A stretch of DNA of 64,000 nt from a virus. Below the pieces are notes generated by a model. The model saw only the letters and a program-made list of their open reading frames with translations, made no database searches and was not told the origin of the DNA. Below are positions 15,564-27,900 of the stretch, in pieces. The position numbers and the translations under genes were made by a program. Each line of letters opens with the position of its first letter. The first letter of the stretch is position 1. The stretch is from positions 1 through 64,000 of the IMG/VR virus record IMGVR_UViG_3300027788_000009; one strand, written 5' to 3'.

Positions 15564-18500
15564 ATGAGCACAACGTCAAGACAAAACAACTTACTACTTA
15601 ACGAAGACTGGACCCGTATCTACCAGACATTCGCTAATGCAGATTTTAAATCATACGACTTTGAAAATTTAAGACGTGTGATTATTACGTATCTGCGTGA
15701 AAACTACCCAGAAGATTTTAACGATTACATTGAAAGCTCAGAATACCTTGCGCTCATTGATGCTATTGCATTTTTAGGTCAAAGTCTTTCATTCCGTATT
15801 GATTTAGCTTCTAGAGAAAACTTTATTGAACTAGCAGAACGTAAAGAAAGTGTATTACGTATTGCTAAAATGCTTAGTTATAATGCTAAACGTAACGTTC
15901 CTGCAAAAGGGCTGCTAAAATTTACATCAGTTAGCACAACAGAAGAACTAATTGATAGTAATGGTAGAAACCTTGCAAGTCAAGTAATTCGTTGGAACGA
16001 CCCAACAAATACTAATTGGGCAGAGCAATTTATTTTAGCACTTGATGCTTCAATGTCTGATAACACAAAATTTGGTAGAAGTCAAGGTACTGCTACTATT
16101 CAAAGTATTCCAACAGAACAATATAGATTTAGATCAATTGGTACTGATGTTCCTTTGTTTAATTTTGCTAAATCGGTAGCTGGCAGAAATATGACTTTTG
16201 AAATTGTAAGTACTTCTTTTAAAGATGCTGAAGAACTTTATGAAGAGTCGCCAACTCCAGGCAATCAAATGGGGTTTGTTTATAGACAGGATAACAAAGG
16301 CCCTGCAAGTACTAATACAGGGTTCTTTCTACAGTTTAAACAGGGTGCATTAGAACTAGCAGATTTTACTATTCCTTCGCCGTCAACAAATGAAAAGGTT
16401 GCAATTGATACGTCAAATATTAATAACGATGATGTTTGGTTGTTTGCTGTAAATGGCAACGGCAATCAAACTACTGAATGGACTCAAGTTTCTAGTCTTA
16501 CTGGCAACAATATTGCTTACAATAGCTTACAAGGAAACATTAGAAACATATATGCAACTGAAACTAAAGAAAACGACAAAGTTGATTTAATTTTTGCAGA
16601 CGGTGTTTATGGTAATTTACCACAAGGATCTTTTAGGTCATATTACAGAATTAGTAATGGTTTAAATTATACTATTAATCCTAATGAAATGAAAAACATT
16701 AGTATTACAGTTGACTATGTTAACGATCAAGGTGTGCAACATGCATTAACAATTGGGTTAGCTTTACAGTCATCTGTTTCAACAGCAACAGCAACTGAGT
16801 CATTAGCTTCAATTAAGCAAAATGCTCCGGCACAATATTACACACAAAATAGAATGATTACAGGTGAAGATTATAATCTTGCACCTTTAGCAAGTTCGCA
16901 GAATATTTTAAAAGTAAAAGCAACAAATAGAACATCAAGCGGCCTTTCTAGAAACTTTGATATTATTGATGCAAGTGGAAAATATAGTTCTATTAATGTG
17001 TTTGGTACAGACGGCTACATTTATAAACAAGAAGAAGAAAAACAGCTTTCTTTTAAATTTGCAAATAGAGCAGACATTATTAATTTTGTTAAACAAAAAG
17101 TAGAAAAAGTGTTTACAGATACTGATGTATATAATTTTTATTTTACAAAGTTTGATAAGATCTTGTTTTCAGGAGATAACATTGTATGGACTGCATCAAC
17201 TAATGATGTTAATATTGGTACAGGGTATTTTCAGAACAAAGTTGATCTGTCATTACTAAAAGTAGGAACATATTCTACAAACAACTTAAAATATATTTCT
17301 CCAGGAGCAAATGTTAAATTTACAGCTCCAACAGGACAGTCATTTAAAAATGGAAACTTAGTTACTACAGATACAACTGATGCTACACAAAAAAGTTTTA
17401 TATGGACAAAAGTTATAAGTGTTGCAGGTGACGGAACAAACGCAGGAACAGGAGCAAATGCTAAAGGCGTAGGTCCGGTAGTGTTTAATGATAATGTTCC
17501 TTCAGGAGCAGTTGCTTCGAGGATTGTTCCTAAGTTTGTTAGTGATCTTTCAGACGCCCTTGAATCGTCAATGGTTACCCAAGCGTTTGCTAATTTAAAC
17601 TTTGGATTGCGATTTGAACAAGATACGGCAAGTTGGAAAATTATTCAAAATCAAAACTTAAACTTAACAGCATCTTTTAGTTTAGGTAAAACAGGTGATA
17701 TATCAAACAACAATTTAGATAGTTCTTGGATTGTTGCATTTGTTAAAGAGAATGACGAGTACGTTGTAAGAATAAGAACACTAAATTATGTATTTGGTAG
17801 TAAAAAACAAAATAGATTTTATTTTGATAAAAATGAAAAAGCATATAATAACTTAACTGGCAAGGTTGAAAAAGACATGATCAATGTGTTAGGTATTAAT
17901 TCATTAAATGTTGGTATAGGTTCATTGATCCAAGATTACCCGTTTGAAGTTTCGGATACTATTGCATACGATGACGGGTATGAAAGTGCAAGTGAAATTA
18001 AGTTAGGTTTTAGAGATTCAGATGCCGACGGAGTAATTGATAATCCAGAATCGTTTGTTAATGTTGTTGGTGAAGATCTTGACTTAAAATATCTATTTTT
18101 TAAATCTGCTAAAGACGAATACGGCACAACAATTTATAATATAATTGATACGGCAGTAACTCCAATTTTGATTATTGAAAAAGAGTCATTAGTTAATGTT
18201 AACAATTATACAGACGGTCAGTTAATATACTTTTATGATGTTGCACAAAATAGAGTTAAACGTGTTGACAGAACAACTAATACACTAGTGTTAGAAAGTA
18301 CATACAAAGCATGTATTGGAAGAGACAATTTAAAATTCCAATACACACATTCAGCTAGTGAAGATAGAAGAATTGATCCTAGTGTAACAAACATTATTGA
18401 CTTGTTTGTACTAACCAGGTCGTATGATACTAGTTTTAAAAATTATCTAGTAGGAGCTACAACAATTGAGCCAATAGCTCCTAGTTCAGATGAATTAAGA

Positions 18501-18965
18501 ATTGCATTTGGCATAGGGTTAAGTGCAATTAAATCAATTAGTGACGAAGTAGTGTACCATCCTGTAAAATACAAAGTACTATTTGGTGCCGCAGCTGATA
18601 CAAAATTACAAGCTAAGTTTAAAGTTGTTAAGAATACTGGAAAAACAATTAATGATAATAACTTAAAAGTTAGAATAGTTAATGCAATGAATGATTTCTT
18701 TGATATTAATAACTGGGACTTTGGAGATAGGTTCTATCTAAGTGAACTTTCAACATACGTTCTTAATGTTGTATCACCAGATATATCAAACCTTGTTATT
18801 TTACCAAGACAATCATCACAGGCATTTGGAAGCCTGTTTGAAATCCAAAGTAAGCCAGACGAGATTTTCGCTAATGGTGCCACTGTTGATGATATAGAAA
18901 TAGTAACTTCTATCACGGCTGCTGAAATTAATGCAGCAACAAATTCAATAGTGAGTAACACATAA
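15564..18965 (+). CDS. gp6: gp6-like baseplate wedge protein (baseplate J family)
   Basis: A 1133-residue protein, much longer than T4 gp6 (660). The N-terminal part (LNEDWTRIYQTFANADFKSYDFENLRRVIITYLRENYPEDFNDYIESSEY, in pieces) followed by FLGQSLSFRIDLASRENFIELAERKESVLRIAKMLSY is the typical gp6 opening. A GDxxxLAPLASSQNILKVKA block near 435-455 matches the baseplate J-type core, and the C-terminus has ALESSM- and IPxxV-type beta segments. gp6 dimers form the iris ring around the hub. The central 450-950 region is the extra part. Coupled to the giant downstream gene by TAATG. Confidence 0.85.
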   Translation: MSTTSRQNNLLLNEDWTRIYQTFANADFKSYDFENLRRVIITYLRENYPEDFNDYIESSEYLALIDAIAFLGQSLSFRIDLASRENFIELAERKESVLRIAKMLSYNAKRNVPAKGLLKFTSVSTTEELIDSNGRNLASQVIRWNDPTNTNWAEQFILALDASMSDNTKFGRSQGTATIQSIPTEQYRFRSIGTDVPLFNFAKSVAGRNMTFEIVSTSFKDAEELYEESPTPGNQMGFVYRQDNKGPASTNTGFFLQFKQGALELADFTIPSPSTNEKVAIDTSNINNDDVWLFAVNGNGNQTTEWTQVSSLTGNNIAYNSLQGNIRNIYATETKENDKVDLIFADGVYGNLPQGSFRSYYRISNGLNYTINPNEMKNISITVDYVNDQGVQHALTIGLALQSSVSTATATESLASIKQNAPAQYYTQNRMITGEDYNLAPLASSQNILKVKATNRTSSGLSRNFDIIDASGKYSSINVFGTDGYIYKQEEEKQLSFKFANRADIINFVKQKVEKVFTDTDVYNFYFTKFDKILFSGDNIVWTASTNDVNIGTGYFQNKVDLSLLKVGTYSTNNLKYISPGANVKFTAPTGQSFKNGNLVTTDTTDATQKSFIWTKVISVAGDGTNAGTGANAKGVGPVVFNDNVPSGAVASRIVPKFVSDLSDALESSMVTQAFANLNFGLRFEQDTASWKIIQNQNLNLTASFSLGKTGDISNNNLDSSWIVAFVKENDEYVVRIRTLNYVFGSKKQNRFYFDKNEKAYNNLTGKVEKDMINVLGINSLNVGIGSLIQDYPFEVSDTIAYDDGYESASEIKLGFRDSDADGVIDNPESFVNVVGEDLDLKYLFFKSAKDEYGTTIYNIIDTAVTPILIIEKESLVNVNNYTDGQLIYFYDVAQNRVKRVDRTTNTLVLESTYKACIGRDNLKFQYTHSASEDRRIDPSVTNIIDLFVLTRSYDTSFKNYLVGATTIEPIAPSSDELRIAFGIGLSAIKSISDEVVYHPVKYKVLFGAAADTKLQAKFKVVKNTGKTINDNNLKVRIVNAMNDFFDINNWDFGDRFYLSELSTYVLNVVSPDISNLVILPRQSSQAFGSLFEIQSKPDEIFANGATVDDIEIVTSITAAEINAATNSIVSNT

Positions 18966-21900
18966 TGGCAGACAAGAAAAAGTTTCCTAAGAGCGATATT
19001 CCAATTAGAAACAGCTCAGACTTTCTTCCTACAGTTTTTCAAACTCCTGCAAATAAAAAGTTTTTATCAGGAGTATTAGATCCTCTTGTACAACCAGGTG
19101 TTGTTGACAAAACTGTTGGGTATATTGGAAAGCGTTACGGTAAAACGTATAACGGGAAAGATGTATATCTTGATAATGATCAAACATTAAGAAGTCGTTA
19201 TCAATTAGAGCCCGGAATTACTGTTGAAGAAAATCAAGAAGTTAAAAAGTTTAATGACTACATTGATCTTAAAAGTATGTTGGAATTTTTTGGCAATACT
19301 AACGAGCGCGATGACAAAACAACAGAGCAAGAGCATTACAGTTGGAACCCACCTGTTAATTGGGACAAGTTTATTAACTACAGAGAATACTATTGGGTGC
19401 CAGCAGGAACACCGTCTGTAGATGTATACGGACAAGCATCTAATATTCAAAGTACTTATAAAGTAAAGACAGGAATTAATAGCTGGGTACTTTCACCTGA
19501 TAATATTACTGATAATCCAGACATCACATTATACAGAGGCCAAACTTATAAGTTTGAAGTAAACTCTCCTCAAGAAGGGTTTTACATTCGAAGTAATTAC
19601 GATACTGGGTCGTTAATTTTTAATCCTAACAAAGCATATTTTGCTGGTGAACTAGCAGTATTTGACGGAAAGTTATGGAAGTGTATTAATAACACAAGTA
19701 TTTTAGACGGAAGTAGTATTACAGTTGATTCGCAGGATTGGAAATTAGAAGCTAACGATGCAGCATTTGCATCGCTACTATACAATCAGGGAGTTGAAGG
19801 CAATGGTACAACAGTTGGAACAATTACATTTACAGTTCCAGCCAACTCACCTGATATTTTATATTATCAAAGTGATGTATCACCTAACAGATTAGGTAGG
19901 TTTATTGTTGCTGACATTGATTCAAACACATTCATCAACGTTGATAAAGAAATTGTTGGTAAAAAAGATTATACCACAGCAACCGGACTAGCATTTACAA
20001 ACGGTCTAGTTGTAGATTTTAGAGGACAGGTTGAGCCTGCAAAATATGCAAACAACACATGGCTAGTTGAAGGTGTGGGCGATAGTATCACATTAATTAA
20101 CTTTGCTGATTTAGTTCCACCGCCACTTGCAACCGACACACCGGAAATTTTGTTTGATAATGAAGGATTTGATACACAGCCATTTGATGATGCAACTCAA
20201 TATCCTGGTAATAAAGATTATATCACTATTGCAAGAAATAGCAAAGATTCTAATCCGTGGTCAAGATATAATAGATGGTTTCATAGATCTGTACTAGAAC
20301 AAGCATTTAGACTTAGAGGCCAAGATTTTGACTCGTTAGAAACTGCAAGAGCTAAACGTCCAATTATTGAGTTCTTACCTAACATTCAATTGTTTAATCA
20401 TGGTGCTGTTGCAAAACAAACTGTTGACTATGTTGATGACTTTACTACTGATGTGTTTTCTAACATTGAAGGAAGCGAAGGCTACAATGTTGACGGAGAG
20501 TTTTTGTTTGAAGGAGCAAGAGTTCTTGTAATTTCTGATACAGACAATCAAGCAAATAACAAAATATACGAAGTTAAGTTTGTTAAGCATAACAATAAAA
20601 CACAAATTACTTTAAAAGAAACAGCAGATTCAGATTCAGTGTTTAACGAAGCTGTATTAATACGTAGAGGAACTGCAAACTCAGGCAGAATGTATCATTA
20701 TAACGGTACAAACTGGGTTAAGAGTCAGGCTAAAATAAAAGCTAATCAATCACCATTGTTTGATGTGTTTGATAGTAGTGGAGTATCTTTTGGTGATGCA
20801 GTAACATATCCTGTGTCAACATTTGTTGGATCTAATCTTGTAAGTTATAAAGTTGGAACTGGCACCGCAGATACTGAATTAGGGTTTGCATTAAAGTATG
20901 CCAATATCAATAACGTTGGAGATATTGTTTTTGATTGGAATTTTGAAACAGATAAGTTTGTTTATACTTTATCTCAAACACAGTATACTAAAAATACTAA
21001 TGTTGGGTATTATAAAATTAATGACATGTATGTTAATGGGTGGATTGCTACTGATAAAACATTCCTTCAACCGATAATTGATTCTTATACATTAACTGTT
21101 GCTGACTCAGTAGCAGTGTTTGAAACTGTTGACTGGGAAAAATTACCTAGTAACGCTATTATTAATTTTTACCTTAACGGCGAAGCTATTAGTACTCCGT
21201 ATACAAGAGCATCTTCGCAGTTTACTTTTGAAAAAACTTTTGCAATTAACGATGTTATTACAATTAAAGTAGTAGCAGATATTGTGCCTGATAAAGGTTA
21301 CTACGAAATTCCAGTAGGCATAGAAAAAAATCCTCTAAACGAACAACTTAAAACATTCACATTAGGTCAAGCATCTGATCATTTAAAATCGTCTTTAGAA
21401 TTTGATAAAAGAATAGTTGGCGCAATTCCAGGTGTTTCTAATCTTAGAGATTTAGCAGATTATCAAAAGCACTCAAAACGATTCCTTAAACACTCTGGAT
21501 TTGCAGCAGTATCAACTATGCTAATCAACGATAAAGATCTTAACGTTGTAAAATCGCTAAGACATGCTAAAAATGCTTATACTGTTTTTAAACAAAATAT
21601 TATTAAACAGTCAACTATACTAGAGTTTAACGATAACACTGCTGATTTCTTAGATACAATTATTGAGTCAATTACAAAGACTAAAACTATTGACAGTCCT
21701 TTTGCTGATTCTGATATGATAGGTGCAGGAGCGTTTACATCAACAAAATATATTGTAGCAGATATTGGTATTACAACTTTTACGTTAACTGAGAATTTTA
21801 ATTTAGATACACTTAGTAGAAGAGCTGTGTATGTTTACTTAAACGACAATCAGCTATTAGTTAATACTGATTACACAATTAATAGTGCGTTTGGATTTAT

Positions 21901-24900
21901 TGATATTTCAACTACACTAGAAGAAGACGACAGAATAGAAATTAGAGAATATGTGTCAACGGCATTTAGCCATGTTCCTCCAACGCCTACTTCAATTGGT
22001 GTATATCCTAAGTTCAAACCTGAGATGTATTTAGACGATACTTATAGAACTCCTAAGAATGTAATTCAAGGACATGATGGTAGTAAAACAACATCATATG
22101 ATGACTTTAGAGATGATTTACTTTTAGAGTTTGAATACAGAATTTATAACAACATTAAACAACAATATGATCCTGCTGTATTTGATATCGATAAAGCATT
22201 AGGCGGATATTATGGCAATGCAACATTTACAAAAGAAGAGCTAGATAGCGTTATTAACCAAGAGTTTTTATCTTGGGTACAAAATACTAATTTATCATAT
22301 ACAGTAAATGATGCCTTTGTTGATGGTGAGCCGTTTACATATACATATTCAAATATGACAGACCCAACAGGCACTGTAAACTTGCCGGGATATTGGAGAG
22401 GGGTGTACAAGCATTTTTATGATACTGATAGACCACATACTCATCCATGGGAAATGCTTGGTTTTACAGAAAAGCCAACTTGGTGGGATACAGAATATGG
22501 AGCAGCACCGTACACAAACGGTAACTTAGTTTTATGGGAAGATATTCAAGCTGGTAAAATTGCACAAGGTACTACAGCTGGAATTTATCCTAGATATGCA
22601 AGACCAAGTATATTAACTCATATACCATGCGACTGTGACGGTAACTTATTAGACCCGCTAACGTCAGGACTTGCAGGTAACTTCCAACTTATAAACAACA
22701 GAGGCTCGTTCAAACTAGGAGATGTTAGTCCTGTTGAATATGCATGGAAATCTAGTTCTGAATATCCATTTGCAGTTACTACTGCATTGGCATTGTTAAA
22801 GCCTTTTGATTACTTAATTTTAAACTTTGATAGAGCTATTGCAAAACGTAATATTATTAATCAGCTAGTGCATACCACTACAGATACGTTTTTAACTCTT
22901 AGCCAACTACAGCTTCCAGTTTCAGGAACAACTCAAGTTGCTGGACTATCGTACTATCTTTCATCTTATATTAAATCTCAAGGTGAATTGATATCTGAAG
23001 CACAAAAAACTATTTCTAATATCAATGTTAGGCTTACTTCTAGACTAAGCGGATTTGTTGACCAAGAGCAACAACGATACTTGTTAGATAGTAAGAATCC
23101 TAGTTCGTCGAGTACTAGTGTGTTTATACCTCAAGAAAACTATGACATTATCTTTAATGTGAGTTCACCAATTTCTTCAGCAACATACAGTGGTGTGATT
23201 TTTGAAAAGACAGCGTCTGGTTGGACAATTAACGGATACGATAATGTTAATCCGTATTTTAAAACATATACACCTTATCCGCTTCAGAAAGATCCTGTAA
23301 TTTCAGTTGCAGGAACTTCAGCAGCGTATTCAGAATGGGAAGCAGGAAAAACATTTAATAATGGACAAATTGTTTCTTATAGAGGAGTATTTTACAGAGC
23401 TAATTCTACTCACACTCAAGGAGACACGTTTAGTGAAGATAAACTAGTTAAACTTCCAGACCTACCAGTTGATAATGCTGTAATAGCACAGCGTAGAAGA
23501 AGTTTTAATACTTTTGATGTTGTTAATGTTAGCTACGGAACAGAATTTAATACTATTCAAAGTGTAGTAGATTTTCTACTAGGGTATCAAGAATATCTTA
23601 AAGGACAAGGTTTTAATTTTGCAAACTATGACGGCACTAATCAGGTAGTACAAGATTTTGTAACAGCAGCAAAAGAATTTATGTACTGGTCAGTTCACAA
23701 CTGGGCACAAGGATCTATCCTAACAGTTAGTCCTGGCGCAACACGTATGGACATTAATCTTGCAGTTGGTGTTGCTGAAAGTCTATTAGATGGTTTCTAC
23801 GATTACAATGTACTAAACGCAGACGGGTCTGCATTAGATCCTCAGTTTTTAGATGTATCAAGAAGTTTTCAAAATGTTGAAATTAGTACAACAGATACAA
23901 CGCAAGGCATTTATCTATTAAAAATAAATTATGTTGTTAAAGAGCATGTAGCAATATTTGATGATAAAACAGTATTCAACGATACTATTTTTGATAAAGC
24001 GACAGGTTATAGACAAGAAAGAATCAAAGCCCAGGGATTTAGAACAACTGATTGGGATGGTGATTATACTAGTCCTGGATTTTTGTTTGATAATGTTTCT
24101 ATTGGAACATGGTCTCCTTACTATGATTATAAATTAGGCGATATTGTTTCTTATAGATCTTACAAGTATACTGCAAGAAGCAATCACACTAGTGACGAAA
24201 CTTTCTTAGACAGCAACTGGACCTTATTAGATTCAGAGCCAGTTAAGCAATTGATTCCTAACTTTGATTATAGAATTAATCAAATTGAAGATTACTTTGA
24301 TGTTTCTTCTGAAGGACTTGGCAAAAGCCAAAGAGATTTAGCAAGGCATACAATAGGTTATCAAACTAGAAGTTATTTAGAAAACTTATCTGAAGATCCA
24401 ACTACTCAGTTTCAATTGTATCAAGGATTTATTAGAGAAAAAGGCACAAACAACGCTGTTACAAAATTGTTTACTAAATTAGGTGCTGATACTAACACAT
24501 CAGCAGTTGACCTAAACGAAGAATGGGGATTTAGAGTAGGCCAACTAGGCGGAGTTGATCAGTCTACAAAAATTGAAATTAAACTAGAAACAGATAAATT
24601 TCAATTAAATCCGCAGCCTGTTATTATACAACCTTCGGCAGAAACTACAGTTGATAGATATTATAGAATTGATAAAACAAACTTTCAATATGCGCCAACT
24701 CCATATTCAACTAACATTAGTCCTGTTAGTTACGATTCTAAACCTGTTAAAACAGCAGGGTATGTGAAATTTGGTCAAGTAGATTTTACAGTTACAAACA
24801 AAGATAGTATTTTAGATTTAGATATTTCACTAGTTAACGACAACAGTCACATTTGGGTAACCTTTGATGGGCCTTCTTGGACAGTACTTAGAGCAAATAC

Positions 24901-27900
24901 TGTTTATGATTTAAAAATAACCAACGTTACAAGTAATGATGACAACGAAGTAACATTTGACTTTGATAAAGCACACATGCTAAAAGTTGATGACATGTTT
25001 GGTATTACTACTATTGTAGGGTTGAACAAATTTTGGAAAGTTAAAGCAGCAACTACTACTTCTATAACTGTACAACATACAGAAACGTTTGATGCAGCTG
25101 ATGGATATGATCCTAGCACAGCAACATATCCAATGCTTCTTACTACTGCACGATTTGGATCTTATGAATCAATGAATCCGGAACATGTTGCACTATTAAC
25201 TAACGGCTCAAAAGTATTTGTAGATTCTAATGTAAATGGACGTTGGGAAGTAGCAGAAAAAACAAAACAATTTACACCAAGTAAAATTATTGATTTTGGT
25301 ATTACTACTCCAGAAAGTGTTGGCAAGAAAACAGTATACAGTGATTTGTTAAAACAAGCTATTGTTGGTATTCCAGACGAAGGTAAAGTAGGTATCTATG
25401 TTAAAACTGCTACTGGCCTGTCATCTAAGCAATTATTAGAGCCACCGGTTTGGGCGCAATCAGCAGCTACTGGATCGTTTGGTAACGAAATTGCAATTTC
25501 GCCTGATAGTGAATGGCTTGTAGTCGGAGCTCCTTTAGCAAGTGGAATTACAAGTAACTATAAAGGTGCTTTTAATGTAAATGCAAACTATCTTATTGGC
25601 GATATTGTTTTGTATGCTGGAAGACTTTACAAAGCTACTGACAACATTCAAGGTGACGGTAGTACTATTGATGTTTACAGTAATGAATGGACAGAAGTAC
25701 AAAACATAAAAGCAGTTAGTAGCGGGTCAAATGCAGGAGATTTTGAAACTGGAGCAATGTTTATATACCAGTATGGTTCTCAACAGTGGAATTTAATTGA
25801 TATACAAGTAAGTCCAAGATTTTATGCTCGTGAAAGATTCGGTTCAAAAATTACATTAAGCAAAGATACCGCTGGCACATATTTTATGGCAGTATCTGCA
25901 CCGGGTTCTCAGGATAACAAAGGGCGTGTGTATCTTTATACATACAATGCTACTGATGGCTGGCGCTTAGATTATAACAAGAATTATAGAGGCACATATG
26001 CTGCTGATGATTCTACTTTTTATCCTAAAGGATCGATTGTTTATTCAAACGGTGAAATGTGGAAAGCATTAGTTGATAATGTATCCGACGGAAGTTCATT
26101 AACACTTTACTCAAATGACTGGCAAGTAATGGATCCAGTTACAACAGGTGCATCTTTACCACAATCACTTGCAACTGGCGATGACGGATCAACATTAGAT
26201 GCAGGAATACTTGACGAGAATCAAATACTTGAAATGGTCAAACAAGATGATCGTTTTGGTACCTCACTAGCAATGAATTATAATGGAACAATACTAGCTG
26301 TTGGAGCACCTAATAGTGACGGGCAGTATTTTCCAAATTATAAAGGGCTGTGGAAAAACAATTATGAATATAAGCACGGTGATGTTGTAAAATTTCAAAG
26401 CACATATCACCAATTACAAAACGAAGGTCCAAATGCAGTAGGTGCTGATAGCACTATTAGAAGCTACAACGAATTGCCTGATGCTGGCCAACCTTGGGTT
26501 AATGTTGGAGATAGTACAGATACTGCTTCAGGAAAAGTATTCCTTTACAAGAAAGATACTAACTCAGGTGCTTATAATTTAATTCAACAAATTAATGCAG
26601 ATTCATTACCATACCTAAGTGACCTTGATGCAAGTGAAGTTATTAGCTCAGGCGATAAATTTGGATTTGCAATTGCATTAGATTATACTGGTAATACACT
26701 AGTTGTAACTAGCCCACTAGCAGATAAGAACTTCCAGAATCAAGGAAGTGCGTATGTATTCAAATATGATTCAGACTCAACAGAGTATGCTTATAGATTA
26801 AAACAGAAATTAACAAGTTTTACAAATTATCCAAATGAAATGTTTGGACAAGATATTTCAATATCTAGCGGAACAGAAATTATTGCAGTAGGAGCAACTA
26901 ATTCTCCTTATGCATTACAAACTAGATTTGATGCTTCACAAACATCGTTTGATAGAACTAGAACTAGATTTAAAGACTATGACGGGTTTGCTGGAGCGGT
27001 TTATGTATTTGAGAAAAAAGGCACATCTGAAACATTCTTCTTAACAGAAAAACTTGATGATGCGCTTTCATTAAATGAATCTTTTGGATATAGTATTTCA
27101 GCATCGAGAGATGCAATACTAGTTGGCTCACCTGGATATATTTCTCCAGCACCGCACGGAGTTAATATTGCATTTGAAGGCGACAAGACAGGTACAGTAC
27201 GTTTATTTGAAAAAACTACAAACTCTAATTCATTAAACATTATTGGATCACAGCCACTTACAGTTGATATTGATAAATTTAAAAGATTATCACTTTATGA
27301 TACTGTTGATGATACAAAAATTATTGACATTGAAATATTTGATCCTGCTAAATTAAAATTATTAGCAGCAGCAGAAAGAGAACTATCGTTTAAAGTTCCA
27401 TACGATCCTGCAATTTATAGCAATGGCACAGCAACCGATGCGGTTATTGATAGCTCGATATGCTGGAAGTCTTCTAACGTAGGTAAACTATGGTGGGATA
27501 TTTCTACAGCTAAATGGTATGACTACGAGCAAGGTGATGCATCATATAGAATTGGATCATGGGGAGCATTAGCACCTGGCGCATCGATTGATATTTACGA
27601 ATGGGTAGAATCAAAATTACTTCCATCTGAATGGGCAATTTTAGCAGACACTAACGAAGGAGTACCGTTGGGTATTTCAGGGCAACCACTGTATGCAGAC
27701 GACTCTGCATATTGCGTTAGACAGGATTATAATCCTAACACTGGATTACAAACAGAAACACTTTATTACTTCTGGGTTAAAGGAAAAGTAACTGTACCAA
27801 GCAATACTGATAGAGATATTTCAGCTGCCGATGTGTTTAACTTAATTAACGATCCTAGTGCATTAGGACAAACCTATGCAGCATTTATTGATACAGACAA

